A stretch of DNA of 64,000 bases from Mixophyes australis (GCA_036250195.1 JAVHZZ010000004.1:160144727-160208726), one strand, 5' to 3'. Numbered from the stretch's first letter, positions 12,166 to 24,080 are shown. The notes: a model not told the origin generated them from the letters alone. A program made the numbers and translations.

Positions 12166-12920
12166 ACATATATTTTTTTCCTTCTAAAAACAAAAGGTTG
12201 ATATTACAGTAAATTCATACCCACGACCAAAAGGTCATGACTTGTCTTGTTTTTTACAAATTAAAAATCTTTGCTCATGTTGTAATTATTATTTTTGTTT
12301 CTTTCATGATGTTGGGGTTAGAATGGGTACTGAGTAGAGAACTGACAGTGATATTTTTTCATGATGTCTATAAGTGCATTTGCGGTTGCGTTTTTATATG
12401 TAATTTTTTAAATAAATTTAGTCTGAAAAAAATAGGTTTGAGTTAACATAAATGTAGACATAAAATGATGTTGGATCATGTACAGTTATTTGGTTAAAGT
12501 ACAGAAATATCTGTAACACCCCCTCAGTATTATGCGTTGTGAGGGTGTATATACATTGAATGATGTAGGTGCTTCTCGTCTCTGTACTTGATTTTCACTG
12601 CCTCCACCTGAATCACCGGTTCCTTCTTCTGAGGGTGTTTTTGAAATACACCAGGGGGAGATTCGGGAAACCCCCTGCCCAAGTACTAACACACTGCTAC
12701 ACACTCTGTGTTGCAGAAGCCAATCTTGCACATGTATTGAACTGGAACCACTAAATGCAGCATTTGTGATTTTATATAAAAATATACCTTGGTATAATTT
12801 TAAATAAAAGTGTGAACAATACAATATCATACAGTGTGGATGAAATTAGAGCATCAACTCTTACTATGAACAACAGGTTAACACAATAACTCTCAATAAA
12901 TCAATAATATCAACAGTATA
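11171..12920. other. No gene; contains an (AT)n tract
   Basis: AT-rich sequence without supported coding or RNA features. A (TA)n microsatellite of about 60 bp lies at 12099-12158. Confidence 0.5.
12099..12158. repeat. (TA)n microsatellite
   Basis: About 30 uninterrupted AT/TA dinucleotides. Confidence 0.97.
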
Positions 12921-13932
12921 AGAGATAAATATTAATTGTCACAACCTTATACACCGGACGAATATATCATACGTTAACCTTACTGGGTCTGATACTGGAA
13001 TTATCTCATATTATCTCATATAATATATTTACTTATATTATTACCATGTACTGACAAACACAGACACTGGCAGCACTCAGACACACCACACAGATGGAGC
13101 AGTGCACTGCAAGTTGGGCCCCTTCTGCAGGGCCCTCTTAACAACATTTGGGGCCCCCAGGCAAAGCAGTGCACCGGGGCCCCTATATATATATAAAAAA
13201 AAAAAAAATGATTATATATATTGGCCCTGCAGCCCTGCAATGGATGTCGGGCGGGCGTGATGACACCACGCCCGACTTGCACTGCGAGCGCCGCACGGAG
13301 GAGGAGACCAGGGAGGGAGCCGAATCGCCAGCTGAGAGCAAGGTAAGTATTTTCTTCTTCTTTTTTTCAGGAACTTTTTTTTTTTAGCTGCCTCTGACGG
13401 GCCCCCTGGGCTGCAGGGCCCCCGGGCACCTGCCCATCGTGCCCTATGGAAGAGACGTCCCTGCCCTTCTGTACTGATGCCAGCATGGCATAGAAGCAGT
13501 ATGTGTCCAGTTTGAAGCTTCTAGGGGGTCACTTACGGTAAGGTCCAACAGTCACAGTATGCATACCTTCCTATAGCAACTTTTGTAAATATTCAGCTTG
13601 TAAACAAACACTATAAGAGATAAACATTAATTGTCACAAGCTTATACACCGGACGAATATATCATATGTTAACCTTACTGGGTCTGCTACTGGAATTATC
13701 TCATATTATCTCATATAATATATTTACTTATGTTATTACCATATACTGCCAAACACACACACTGGCAGCACTCAAACACACTACACAAGTTGGGCCCCTT
13801 CTGTACCAATGCCAGCATGGCATAGAAGCAATATGTGTCCAGTTTGCAGCTTTTAGTGGTCACTTACAGTATGGTCCAACAGTCACAGTATGCAAACCTT
13901 CCTATAGCAACTATTGTAAATCCGCAGCTTGT
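12921..13932 (+). repeat. Local tandem duplication (~350-bp unit)
   Basis: The unit starting 'agagataaatattaattgtc' at 12921 recurs at 13616 with a few substitutions, through 'ccggacgaatatatcata', 'gttgggccccttctg' and 'ggtccaacagtcacagtatg' up to about 13932. The first copy is longer by a 336-bp MITE plus its 8-bp duplication; removing these gives a unit of about 351 bp. Confidence 0.9.
13128..13463. mobile_element. hAT-type MITE with empty-site partner
   Basis: An insertion in the first duplicate, flanked by the 8-bp duplication CCCTTCTG (13120-13127 and 13464-13471). The second duplicate at about 13794 retains the uninterrupted 'gggccccttctgtac', the empty site. Ends are short and imperfect (CAGGGCC... 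and ...GTCCCTG). The GC-rich body has no transposase. The internal 'caaggtaagtatt' resembles a splice donor but no exon context supports it. Confidence 0.9.
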
Positions 13933-14030
13933 ATCCTTGCTTTTGTATCCTGGGACTTGTAGTTCCACAACTTTAACACCAGTGGGATCATCTTGTGTTA
14001 TAAACTCAAATGCTGATTAAACAAACACTT

Positions 14031-14218
14031 GGGGGTAAATGTATCATACCCCGGTTTTTGCAACTCGCGGGAGATCGGAGTGTTCGCAGCTTAAATTTAA
14101 AGCGGTGCTGCCTTGTAAAGGGAAACCTCCCTTTACAAGGCAGCGTCGCTTTAAATTTAACACGCACGCGCCGATCTCCCGCGAGTTGCAAAAACCGGGG
14201 TATGATACATTTACCCCC
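14031..14218. mobile_element. 188-bp near-perfect palindrome MITE
   Basis: The left arm starts GGGGGTAAATGTATCATAC and the right arm ends with its reverse complement. Pairing continues through 'cgcgggagatcgg' to the centre 'tgtaaaggga/tccctttaca'. There is no coding content. Flanks ('cactt' and 'tgg') show no clear target duplication, so the superfamily is open. As RNA or single-stranded DNA it would form one long hairpin. Confidence 0.85.
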
Positions 14219-15367
14219 TGGTGCGCATTTACATACCCTCCCATCTATCCCTGACTCTTCAGCCCTTGTGGACAGATATAGTCCAAACCTCACTTAAATA
14301 ATTACAGATAAATTAACCACAGTTAATTATATGCACCAATGTGAGTCCCAGGATATAAACTTGATTCACTTCAAAATGGCTGATTTGCAAAATGTCCTCC
14401 TTCAGAGGTGCCTGCAAACCTCCTTCTGCAAACTGTCTGATCTCTCTGCCTAGACCACCAATCCAGTGCCCTTCTGTTTATGGTCACCTTCTCTGGACTT
14501 ATCACAGCTCAGTCTCTCTTAGGATGCTCTTCCGTCTCTCTTTCCCCCTGCTCTCAGGTTGTTCAGTCCTCCTCTTACAGACCTGTTAGGCTCCACCCCC
14601 TTTGCACAATATCCTTGTGGGAGATGTAGTTTATCTTCCTGCACTGGTAAATGACAATGTCCACCTCTTTCCTTATAGATGCAAATGTGATTAGTAACCC
14701 CTGGGTACTCAAGTCCAACAGCATCCCCAGGGCTTACATATCTATCAAGCTTATATGGCTCTCCTTCATATTGCAAAATTGTTCTTTTTAAAGGCTGAAA
14801 TACCGATATAAATAAAAAATACTTATTTTTTGTTAAAAGATTTGTGAATTTGTAATGCGGTTTGTATTTATGTGCTTAGTGAATAATTGCACTCATGTGA
14901 ATATTGATAATAATAAAAGTCACTGAAGAGCTTTAAAAAACACAACAAAAAAAGCCAATGAGACATCTAAGACCTTTATTATCTACAATAAATTATTTAT
15001 CTTTTCTGTAAAAATTATTTGCATAATCTCTGCATTCTGATATCACAATGTGCCATTTACCCCTCCACTGCTTAATCTAATCCTTTCCTCTACTCTCTGG
15101 TAATGGCAATGAGTATAGTAAGTACAAACATTAAGTTGCATTTTTGCAACTTCCTGTCAGGTGTACCTTCTGAAAGAGTTGTAACCACAGAGCAGAGAAA
15201 AGAGTTACTTACCAGATAAAATAATGCAGGGGTAAGAGAAAATCTATAACTCAGGGGAAAAGTAAAAGAAAGTGCTCCCTCGCAGAACAAAAAGCTAGAG
15301 GTCATTCTTTGTCAGTGTATTAAGTAGATTAGATTATTTAGTATATTAAGTCTCCAGAGCCTATGAG
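14219..15367. other. No recognised feature
   Basis: Unassigned sequence with only short, unconvincing ORFs on both strands. Confidence 0.45.
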
Positions 15368-15602
15368 TCATAGTTGCCTTCACTGCCGATATTTCCGAGA
15401 CACTCACAAATTTCTCCCGGGAGAACAGGGCAACCTCCCGGTTCCTAAATACCGGTATATTAAAGTGGCGGGGAATCCTGCATCATTGTGGCCCCACCCC
15501 CTGCTGTGATTGCAAGTGATGCAACCCACTGGGCCCTGCCCCCAACATGCCCACCTCCCCCTGTTCTCCCGGAGCACCTCTTGCCAAAGTTGGTAAGTAT
15601 GC
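15368..15602. mobile_element. Possible MITE with CATAGTTGCC-like ends
   Basis: The left end 'catagttgcctt' and the reverse complement of the right end 'catacttaccaac' are an imperfect inverted pair. GC-rich inner segments ('ctcccgggagaacaggg' and 'ctgttctcccggag') also pair. No target duplication was confirmed. Confidence 0.5.
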
Positions 15603-16671
15603 TAGAAGTATAAGCTGTGCAGGAAGTTACAGTGGAGTTAAAAATCATCTCTTTATTTATTCAATACTGGGGTGAGTAATTTCCCTATTAAAAAATACCA
15701 TTGTGTAAACTCTGCTGAAAATTCATTGAATACCAAGGTAAGCACTGGATGTTTACTGCTCTTAAGTGATTATACTATACTATATTTACTCTCTGCTATC
15801 CACATTCAAATTTTTTGGGGAATATAGAGCTATATTTGGTGGTAGTACTGACATTTCATAGTTATCTTTAGGTGGAGGAAAGGAATAATCTGTTTTCTGC
15901 TCTTTTAGGTTTAGAATAGCTGAACGGATTTCTTGCTCGTTGGCTAATTTCTTGCAGAAGTGTCAGCATGAGAACTTTACATTTTTATACTAACTGAAGA
16001 TAACAATGTTTGAGTGAACCTCTGATGCTTGTACAGTATTGTTGCTAAGTATTGCTTCTTATGTATTTTCATTGAGATGATGTAATCTGAAAGAAGCTAC
16101 CAATTAGTGGGGTACAGGGAGAACCAAAATTGGTTGAAGATATAAAGTAGACAAGAACCCCAATCAAGAGGCAAGTCAGGTAGAGCAAATTAAATTAGTT
16201 TTAGAAAAGTGTCAAGAAAGAGAGAAAAGCAAATTATCGAATTTGAGCATGGGTTATGTCACTTAGGGATAAAGTGAGACAAAATCATTGAAAATGTAAA
16301 AGTAATAAAAGTCAAAAATACAACACAGAATAGTATAAATGTCATCTAGATTAATTTTCCAACTTTCACTTAATATTGCAATGTTTTCTTGATTAGTATC
16401 CAGATAACTTAGAAGAATGTAAAGACCACAAAATAAAGCAAAACAATGCAAATCCCCTTCAAATCTGTCTGATGAAAACAGTACAGATATATTATTCCAA
16501 ATATCAACAAATTAGAAGAAAGCTGCATGCAGAGCAGTCATTTTTTAAGAATCTGACATAAAAAATTGATATAGGAGAGTGAATATTTGTAATGGTAACT
16601 TTGGCAAACTGTATTGTAATTGTTTAGTATCCAAGTTGGTCATTTAAAATAAAAGCAAAGAATAACATTTC
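15603..16671. other. No recognised feature
   Basis: AT-rich sequence; no gene, RNA or repeat boundary supported. Confidence 0.45.
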
Positions 16672-16676
16672 CATTT

Positions 16677-17393
16677 TGTTACGGCTCATGCCCCACGCAT
16701 CAGCTCTTAGAACCGCTTCAGAGGTCTTCAGCTATAGGAACCGCTTTTCCCGTAGAGCTAGATGCGCTCACAGGTACTCTGATGCCCCAAAGAGCTGATA
16801 CTTGAGAACATAGCGCTGGTGAAACACAGAGGTGGAGTGAAAGTTTAGGCAAGGTATATATGAAGCCGGCAATGATAGCGTCTAGGTCCAGGCCAGAGGT
16901 CTAAAGGTCACAGTCAAGGTAGCAGTGTCGAAGTCCAGGCTAAGGGGTCAGGGTCACAGACAAATATGAAGAGTCAGAATCCAGGTCAAGGGTCACAGGC
17001 AATCCATGAAGTCAATATCCAGGCAGGGGTCAGTAACGGTAATCAAACAAGGTATCAGCAAGCAATGAAGCAGAATACAGAAGGGTAGTATGCATGTAGC
17101 AGGGACTATAACCGGCAGGAAGGCTTTGCCCCTTGCCTTAAATACCAGCATGGTCCAATGGGAGTGAAGCAGCCACAGGAGGGATAATTTAGCCAGCTGG
17201 CCCCTTCTCAATTTGCGCGCGTGCCCGGCTGTCCTGGATGCCGGAGCGCGGCGCTGCACACTGAAAGCATCCCGACCGTTGCCTTGGCAACGGCTGGGAC
17301 AACCCGGAAGTGACGTCCCGGTCGTCATGACGACGGCCGGGATGCTAGGGCAGAAAGTCGCGGCGGCGCCCGGAGTCACCGCTGCTCATGACA
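16677..17393 (-). mobile_element. Solo LTR, probably Gypsy type
   Basis: On the minus strand it starts TGTCATGAGCAGCGG and ends CATGAGCCGTAACA, so it has TG...CA termini. It is flanked by the 5-bp duplication CATTT (16672-16676 and 17394-17398). A TATA-like 'tatttaaggc' lies on the minus strand near 17140, downstream of a GC-rich upstream segment. The element is 717 bp with no internal gene region, consistent with LTR-LTR recombination leaving one LTR. Gypsy assignment is from style and the 5-bp duplication. Confidence 0.82.
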
Positions 17394-17894
17394 CATTTTA
17401 ATGATTTATGTGGAGGGCCTTGTATGGGACAGAAAAATTATGTAATGTTTGATGTGCTCATCACTTTACAATCAGTGAGAAACTCATTTAAAAAGTAGCA
17501 CAAAATTACGCTGTTATCTGTTTATTTTGAGTTACACATATCTCAAAATATGTAGAGCTCAAAATACTGTGTAAGAATGCAGCTGTGTCAAGATATACTT
17601 AAAGTAATTTCAGTAGCTATGCCAGCCACAATCATTCCCTTGACGATTATGACTGGCGAGTAAAATAAATACAAAAATAAATAAATAATGTAGAAGTGTA
17701 TTATATATTGTAAAATTGTTTATTTGATCTATTTTATAATACTGTAAAGATCCTTATTGATCGTCATGATCAGTACGTATCTTTGCACCACAAGTTGAGT
17801 ACCTGAAAAATATATGTCTGGAAACAGATTTAAGTGGAGATGAGGGCTACTGAGAATATTCCGCATCTCAGGAGGCATGCCAGACTTGTTTGCA

Positions 17895-18656
17895 CAAGAT
17901 GGTTTGGTGAGAGCTCCCTTACAAGTAGATGTGTGTGCTGCCTGGGGGACTGGATGATAAGGGAAGTCCTAGCCCTTAGATAAATGTTAAAGTGGAGGAG
18001 TGTCCCCTTGGCGCAATCGTGGAATGAGTATTCTTATAAATGTTAAATCTTTTATTGCTCAGTGGCAGATATAACAAATGTTAATACGTTTCAATAGGTT
18101 GCAACCTTGTTTATACAATGTAAATGGATAATATGCAAACATGTCATAAAGCATACATTAGTAATCAGATACATTGTATATAGAACCTGGTTATTGCCTA
18201 AAGACATCCATTTCTCACTGTATAATATATATCAAAAGAGTGAGTATATATATACCGGTTCAGCATAAAGTTGTCTCAGAGGGAGACCAATGTTAATTGT
18301 GCAGATAAGCAATATTGGGTTAATGTCCGTTTCCCAAATAAATGTAAATATGTAGAGTCTTTATCCACAAACAGGCTGCAGTGGAGGCTCCCAGAGCTGC
18401 AGTAATACTGACAATTCCAGATATTGGGAGTCCAAACACCGCTATAGTTCATGCAGGCATACAATTAAAATGTCCCAGTAATTGGCTGCAGAGCGTCAGC
18501 TAAAGTGCATGTTTGCATATTATCCATTTACATTGTATAAACAAGGTTGCAACCTATTGAAACGTATTAACATTTGTTATATCTGCCACTGAGCAATAAA
18601 AGATTTAACATTTATAAGAATACTTATTCCACGATTGCGCCAAGGGGACACTCCTC
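17895..18656. mobile_element. Penelope-like element with 149-bp inverted repeats
   Basis: Arms 17994-18142 and 18508-18656 are near-perfect reverse complements, outermost 'ggaggagtgtccccttgg'. Each arm holds 'tattgaaacgtattaac' next to the self-complementary 'ggttgcaacc', resembling a decayed hammerhead-ribozyme core as carried by Penelope-like elements. The unit lies between 'catgccagacttg...tttgca' copies at 17876-17894 and 18657-18677, a duplication of about 20 bp with a 2-base indel, consistent with a retroelement. No reverse transcriptase remains. A plain long-TIR DNA element is the alternative. Confidence 0.55.
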
Positions 18657-18677
18657 CATGCCAGACTTGTGTTTGCA

Positions 18678-20604
18678 TTTTTGTTTTAGTCTCCTTTAGT
18701 TGCACATGCACGCCTCTAATGAGTGCATGTGCAATTCAAAATTCAGTTTTGTTTTACAATGCATGTTTAAACTTAAAGAACAATTGAGCTACTAACTCAA
18801 GGTGTTAACGGTGCAGCTCAAGTGTAACCATGCCCTGCTTCCATAGTAGCACTAAGGAAGAAGCAAGAGAAGTGTGGCAAATTGCACTGCTTTCTTCTCA
18901 CTACAGGGGGTGCCATATTCTTCATCAACTAGCTACTCTTCCAGGAATACATCTGGAGCTTCAGCCCTCTCAAACAACAGTTACTTGGCTTTTAAGATCA
19001 ACAATTTACTAATTATGAAAAGCTTCCACTAAGTGTAAGCAAGTCTTCACTTCAGCCACCATATAACATATGAGCTGCACATTGTGCCACAGAATGTAAA
19101 AGTTAACCTTCACTTCCACTATTTTGAAGGTTGAGAACTTTTTACCCACATGTCAGGGCACCAACATAAAGGCTTCCTTTGTGGAAGTGAAGGTTTTCCA
19201 ACTCTCTTGCAGCAATGTGCAATAGTTTTGAACTTGTTTATGTCATTGTGCCTACTTTGGGGTTACATGGCAGCTTGTGTGCCAAGATGTCATCTATACA
19301 CATAGATGATTTATTTTTTAGTGAGCAAACTGACAACATTTTTATGCCGGGTCCCCAGTTGACAATAGCTTTAATTTGATTTTCATTAAGAGGCCATGCA
19401 TGCCTTTGTTCGAAAAAGCACTTGGAGTGGCTTTATTCACTTGGAAAATTGTATTTGAAAGATTTAAATTGACATACATGCATTAGTCAAGAAAAAAAGA
19501 AGTTTGCACAACATATTTATATTTTTTCACAATTTCGTTTTCATGAACTTCACTATTAAAAAAATGCATTTCTATAAATCCAACTGTTTTGTGTATTTTA
19601 TTATTTCATTTTCATTATTTCTACTTTATAATATCTATATTATATAGAATTATATTTTACTTTCTTCCATGATTAACACTTTGGGATATCTTCATACTGT
19701 ATCTAACCCATTTTAATATTTCCTTTACTAGTTATTTCTCAACTACCATATTTCATTACTTAAGTTTTATTTATATAATTATTTTCACTAATATCCATTC
19801 CCCACAAGTAGCTCCTATACAACATTCTGAAATGCATAGACTTGTTATCACTTTAAGATTATATCCAATTAAACTAATTCAAATTCAGTGCATTCATCTT
19901 CATCAACCTTTTATACTAGTTATTCTATCATCTCTTATTTTTGCATTATTTCTTTACAACATTGTTTTTAATATCCTTTTTTTCTACCTAATTGCAATAT
20001 GAATTTTTTTCCACTAAGTTATTTTCACTCATCAATTTATTTCTTAATTGTTATATATATGTACTAATAAATATTTTATTGTTAATACTATATTTACCCA
20101 CCTCCACTAGCTCCCAAAACACTTTTGGGCAAGATTTTGCAGCCCCACTCTGGACACCCAGAAAAGAAAATCAAGGCCTGTGTCATCGACATGCCAATGA
20201 ACAGCTGTGTATAAAAATCACATACACAACCACCCTAATACGACAGAAATGTTTACTTTTCAGGTACTGTTTGATTCACTCTATAGCAGAGTTGACTTTT
20301 CAAATGAAAATCAGAGTGTATCATTTACAGATATAACTCTTTGGTTCTAGAGTGCAAAAGAGTGTTCAAATGAAATAGCAAAAATAAAGTGAGAATTAAA
20401 GTGTTAGTAGAAAACAGCGTGTAAAAGAATATTCCAATGCTGGATAGCAGCAGTGGATATCCTGAATCAAACTGCAAACAAAAAGTAAGGCCAGGTATAA
20501 TTCGGTATCAATAGTTGATAATAGGATTTAAAACACAAATGAAAGACAAAGCCAGGTAACAGGGTGAGGTTAGTATCAATATGTACAGGTCAGGTCAAAG
20601 AAAC
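18678..20604. other. No recognised feature
   Basis: Very AT-rich sequence, especially 19400-20100. The 114-codon ORF at 19992-20336 has no recognisable domain and starts in low-complexity AT sequence, so it is not called. Confidence 0.5.
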
Positions 20605-21060
20605 TGTCGAAGTCAGCAAAACCTTTAATATGATGCAGACTATAATATGCTAATGGACTGGTTGTAAATGGAGTTTTGGCTGGAAGAATAGAGCACATCC
20701 CCTGGAGAGATGACCCCCACCTTTGGATTCCTTAGACTGAACCAGCCTATGATATACAACCCCCTGGACCTTCCTGAAGCCTGGACCAATAGAAGCAAGC
20801 CACACCATCTGCATTATTTTACTGTATTTCTGTTTGCATATAAGCAGGAGCTTTTCATCTAGTGTTCAGACATCTTGTCCACAGACTTCAGGACTGAATG
20901 ACTGTTCTTGGATCCAGAGTGCCTGCGATAAGTAACGGCTGTACTGACTATTATTTCGCTTGAATTATTCTGCTACATTTTGAGAACATATATTTGAGCG
21001 TTGGAAACACAAATCGAGATTCGACAATCGTTATTGGATAGCGATAAAACGCACATAACA
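20605..21060 (+). repeat. ERV 5' LTR, internally deleted
   Basis: It starts TGTCGAAGTCAGC and ends CGCACATAACA, giving TGT...ACA ends. It is 456 bp against 841 bp for the downstream LTR. The missing part corresponds to 31081-31464, in U3. A CCAAT box (20786-20790) and TATA-like 'atataag' (20838-20844) are kept, so the core promoter layout survives. Confidence 0.9.
20786..20844 (+). promoter_or_regulatory. ERV core promoter (CCAAT and TATA-like)
   Basis: CCAAT at 20786-20790 lies about 50 bp upstream of 'atataag' at 20838-20844. The same pair is at 31629-31633 and 31681-31687 in the other LTR. This is the usual RNA polymerase II arrangement in retroviral U3; activity is not shown by sequence alone. 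Confidence 0.65.
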
Positions 21061-21063
21061 ATT

Positions 21064-21081
21064 TGGGGGCACGCAGCGGAG
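21064..21081 (+). promoter_or_regulatory. Primer-binding-site-like sequence
   Basis: TGGGGGCACG follows the LTR end by three bases; the second leader has TGGGGGCTCG at 31908. The first bases match a proline-tRNA type primer site, the type used by many gammaretroviruses, but the remaining bases diverge. Assignment to tRNA-Pro is therefore tentative. Confidence 0.6.
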
Positions 21082-22000
21082 GTTTCGTTGCCGGATGATA
21101 CGCAAGACCAACGGATTTCTGTTCCTCAACAAAGAGTGGAGACGCGTCATTTATGGGTAAGAACGCAATGTGTTCAAAACCTGAATTTTACTTTGTGTTG
21201 TGAAACCGAATGTCCATTTTGCATAATCTGAAGGTGCGCTAACTGGAATCTAGGGACAAAAAAAATAAACTGTTTCTTTTTATTGTCATATTGCGTTTTA
21301 ATATATTGTATTGCTCAGCGTATGTGTACTTCCTGCCTAGCGTATACGAACTTACGGTAGATTTGCCACATGGTTAAACAATCGTTTTGATAGTTGTTAT
21401 AAAGCATAGTGTAGTATAATCACTTGTTAAAACCTCTGGGACATTATTACTATTGTTGGGAACTTTGATTATCTGCGTAGAAAAGGTGTATGTCGTGTGT
21501 GATTTGGTGACTTTAAATACACTGAGGTTTTGATCTATTGTTGAATAGAGTGTCAGTTGCTGTCTGACGAGGCAGGTGCCCAACTGGTGTACGGTATACA
21601 AGGCAGATATACTGGTGGCGGAAACAGAGCAAGTTTTCGCGAAGTGCGCCCAAGAGTAATCGCATAGTTTACTGATAACTAGTATCTTTAAGCGTTGCGA
21701 TCGGACCGCGCGGCAAGGAAAGCCATGTTTGTGACTTGGGAGCAAGGAGAGGAATTAAGTTGGTAAGGCTGGTAATTGACTTTACCAGATGCTGCCAGCT
21801 GTAATAAACTCAGCAGATTTTGTTGGAGAGTCAGGGGTAATCGAGGAGCTGATAACCCTTTAGTACGCATTGATATTTCTGTATTAGGGGTCCTTGTTTA
21901 TGACGAAAGGAAGCGAGTGAACGCGGCTTGTAGCAAATATGTCCACAGGCCGGTAAAATATCTCTAGCGGTAGATTGCGGGTGGCAGAGTGTTGAAAGTA

Positions 22001-22074
22001 GTGGCAGGATATTGTGATATTTCTGGAACCCTATTTTGTGGCAGGATATTGTGATATATCTGGAACCCTATTGT
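22001..22074 (+). repeat. 37-bp tandem duplication before gag
   Basis: 'gtggcaggatattgtgatat' followed by 'tctggaaccctatt' occurs at 22001 and again at 22038 with one difference. It ends a few bases before the likely gag ATG at 22080. Confidence 0.92.
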
Positions 22075-22079
22075 TCAGC

Positions 22080-23700
22080 ATGGGTGTTAAGCAGGCGCCT
22101 GAGATGGCCGAGGTACTGCCTAAGGAAGGGCCTATTGGTTCAGTGAGGTTTCTCATGTGTAAGAAGTATGTTGCATACGCAACTGCGTTTTGCGACACAT
22201 GGGTCAAGATGACCAAGGATTGTGTTAGGCCTTTCCCAACAATAGGGAGTTTAAATGCGGAGGTACTGAATAACGTAAAAGATAAAGTGTGGTTGATTAA
22301 GTCAACGAAAGTGAGAAATCAACATAATGATTGTTTGAAATTGTGGCAAATGGAAGGCAACACGTGGCAGGGAAGCAAGTGCACAGCGGAAGTAAGCGTG
22401 GCAAAAAGCGCGCACACAACGGAAGTAGCCGTTGAGAAGCGTGGCAAATGCAACGCAAGCGCGCCCCCGCCACCTTATGTGGCGGGAGGTATAAATACAG
22501 CCGTTATTAAAAAATGAAAAAAAAAGAAAATTGCTAAGTTATATACTGTTTTAAGTCAGTTTAAAGCAAGTGTTTCTGAAGAAGAGGATGAACCCACTGC
22601 AATTTCAGCCATTATCCATGCTGTTAATATGCTAGAGGTTCAGCGTAAGTATGGAAAGGGGCCAATGGCTGAGATAGGTGAGAGTAGTGTGACCACTAGA
22701 AGTAATAACATCCAAAGTTCTGAAGTAATTAATCCTGAAGATAGTGAACCAGAGTGTACGTATCCTGTCCGCACAATATCAGTTCCCAATGGGAAAGTGG
22801 ATAAGGATGGTGTAGTTCCTTTAAGAAATGTTACAATGCATTGTCCTTGGACTAGATCAGAATTACGTTCCATTACGACTTAATTCCCAGATCCTAGAAA
22901 AGAGTTGGCTAAGTGTCAGAAATTTGTTAAAGACTTCGGAAATGCACACGAACCAACCAATAAGGATTGGCGTGTAGTGTTGAGGACATGTCTTCCTCCC
23001 AATACTAACGTACAAAAATTTATTAAAGATTGTTCGTTGGTGGAAGACGATACCTTGACAGATGAGGTGAATCAAGAGAATATAGAACAAATTGTCAAAC
23101 ATTTAGCTATCTATTTTCCTGTTGTAGTAAATTGGAGTAAGATTTTCACCATAAAACAAAAAGATAGTGAAACTGCAGCGGATTATTTTGCTAGAGCTCT
23201 TGCATCAATGACACAGTTTACTGGGATATCAGATATAAGGGAGAACCCACATCATAGGGAAGTAGCTATAACGGTACTGATTGATGGTTTAAAGGAAAGC
23301 CTAAAGACAAGAGTACAAACCTCAACACCTGGTTGGAGGGATAGCACGATAGATTCTCTTAGAGAGATTGCCGTGGAACACGACAAAAATATTTTTAGGA
23401 AGAGGGAAGAGAAGAGTGATAGGTTGATGACGGTGAGTATACAAGCGTTAGAGGGAATACATACACGACCACCAGCATATATCCCACATGAAAGGAAACC
23501 TAGAATGTTGAGATGTTATAATTGCAAAGAAGAAGGACATATAAGGAAAGATTGTAGAAAGGGAATGTACAATCCTAATGGAGAGTCACATAGATATCCT
23601 TCAAGGAGGAATTCACATAGACTAGAAGACTCACACCTACCCGCGCATATAATAGCAGCAAATGCTGCACGGGAAAGCGATAGTCAGCGCTTGGGGTCAG
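22080..23700 (+). pseudogene. gag: ERV gag, two in-frame stops
   Basis: Virion structural polyprotein. The ATG at 22080 is preferred over the upstream start at 22014 because it gives MGVKQ, with glycine 2 suited to N-myristoylation of matrix. A PPPY late-domain motif lies at 22467-22478. The frame is interrupted by TGA at 22515, beside an A-rich run, and TAA at 22881. A capsid-like region follows, then one Cys-His box of C-X2-C-X4-H-X4-C form (23514-23555), the nucleocapsid RNA-binding knuckle. Downstream the frame runs straight into protease with no stop. All parts are in the same frame, so the breaks are nonsense changes rather than indels. Confidence 0.88.
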
Positions 23701-23749
23701 GTCATACCTGTAGTCTACAGCCAGTGAGGTTAACTGAGAGTCTAAGAGA

Positions 23750-24080
23750 AAAACCAACAATTATAGTTGACATAGCTGGTAGGAAACAAACTTTTCTTGT
23801 AGATACAGGGGCGGCCAGATCTGTGATAACCTCTCCTTTTAATCTACAGGTGACCAGTAAAACTATTCCAGATATGGGGGTAACAGGAAGAGTGTTACAT
23901 TATCCTTTAACTAAACCCGCCGAAGTTACTATTGGGCCTCTGCATACTAAGCATTCGTTTCTCTTGGCTGCAGCGGCTCCTACTAACTTGTTAGGGAGAG
24001 ACTTGTTATGTAAAATGGGATGTATCATATACTGTACCCCAGATGGTGTATTCCTAGATATACCAGAGAAGGTCGTGCAT
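23750..24080 (+). pseudogene. pro: ERV aspartic protease
   Basis: Retropepsin region with the active-site motif LVDTGA (aspartate codon at 23802) and, near its C-terminus, LLGRDLL. It would act as a dimer to process Gag-Pol. It is intact over its own length and in frame with gag upstream and reverse transcriptase downstream, but lies between stop codons in both neighbours. Boundaries are approximate. Confidence 0.85.

Larger units (their letters stand above)
21061..22079 (+). other. ERV 5' leader
   Basis: Untranslated region between LTR and gag. 'atgggtaagaacg' at about 21153-21165 is a good splice-donor candidate (GT at 21157) for making env mRNA. The last 75 bases are a 37-bp tandem duplication. 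Up to about 21606 it is repeated at 31905-32386, except for about 75 bases after the primer site that only this copy has. ORFs in this span are not conserved retroviral genes. Confidence 0.75.

Noticed and set aside
13340..13375. Splice donor and pyrimidine tract suggesting an exon
   Set aside because: It lies inside a hAT MITE with a defined target duplication and has no host coding context.
19992..20336. 114-codon ORF
   Set aside because: No recognisable domain, AT-driven composition, and no sign of conservation or splice context.
21001..21231. ORF across the ERV LTR end and leader
   Set aside because: It crosses the primer-binding site and is not kept in the second leader copy.
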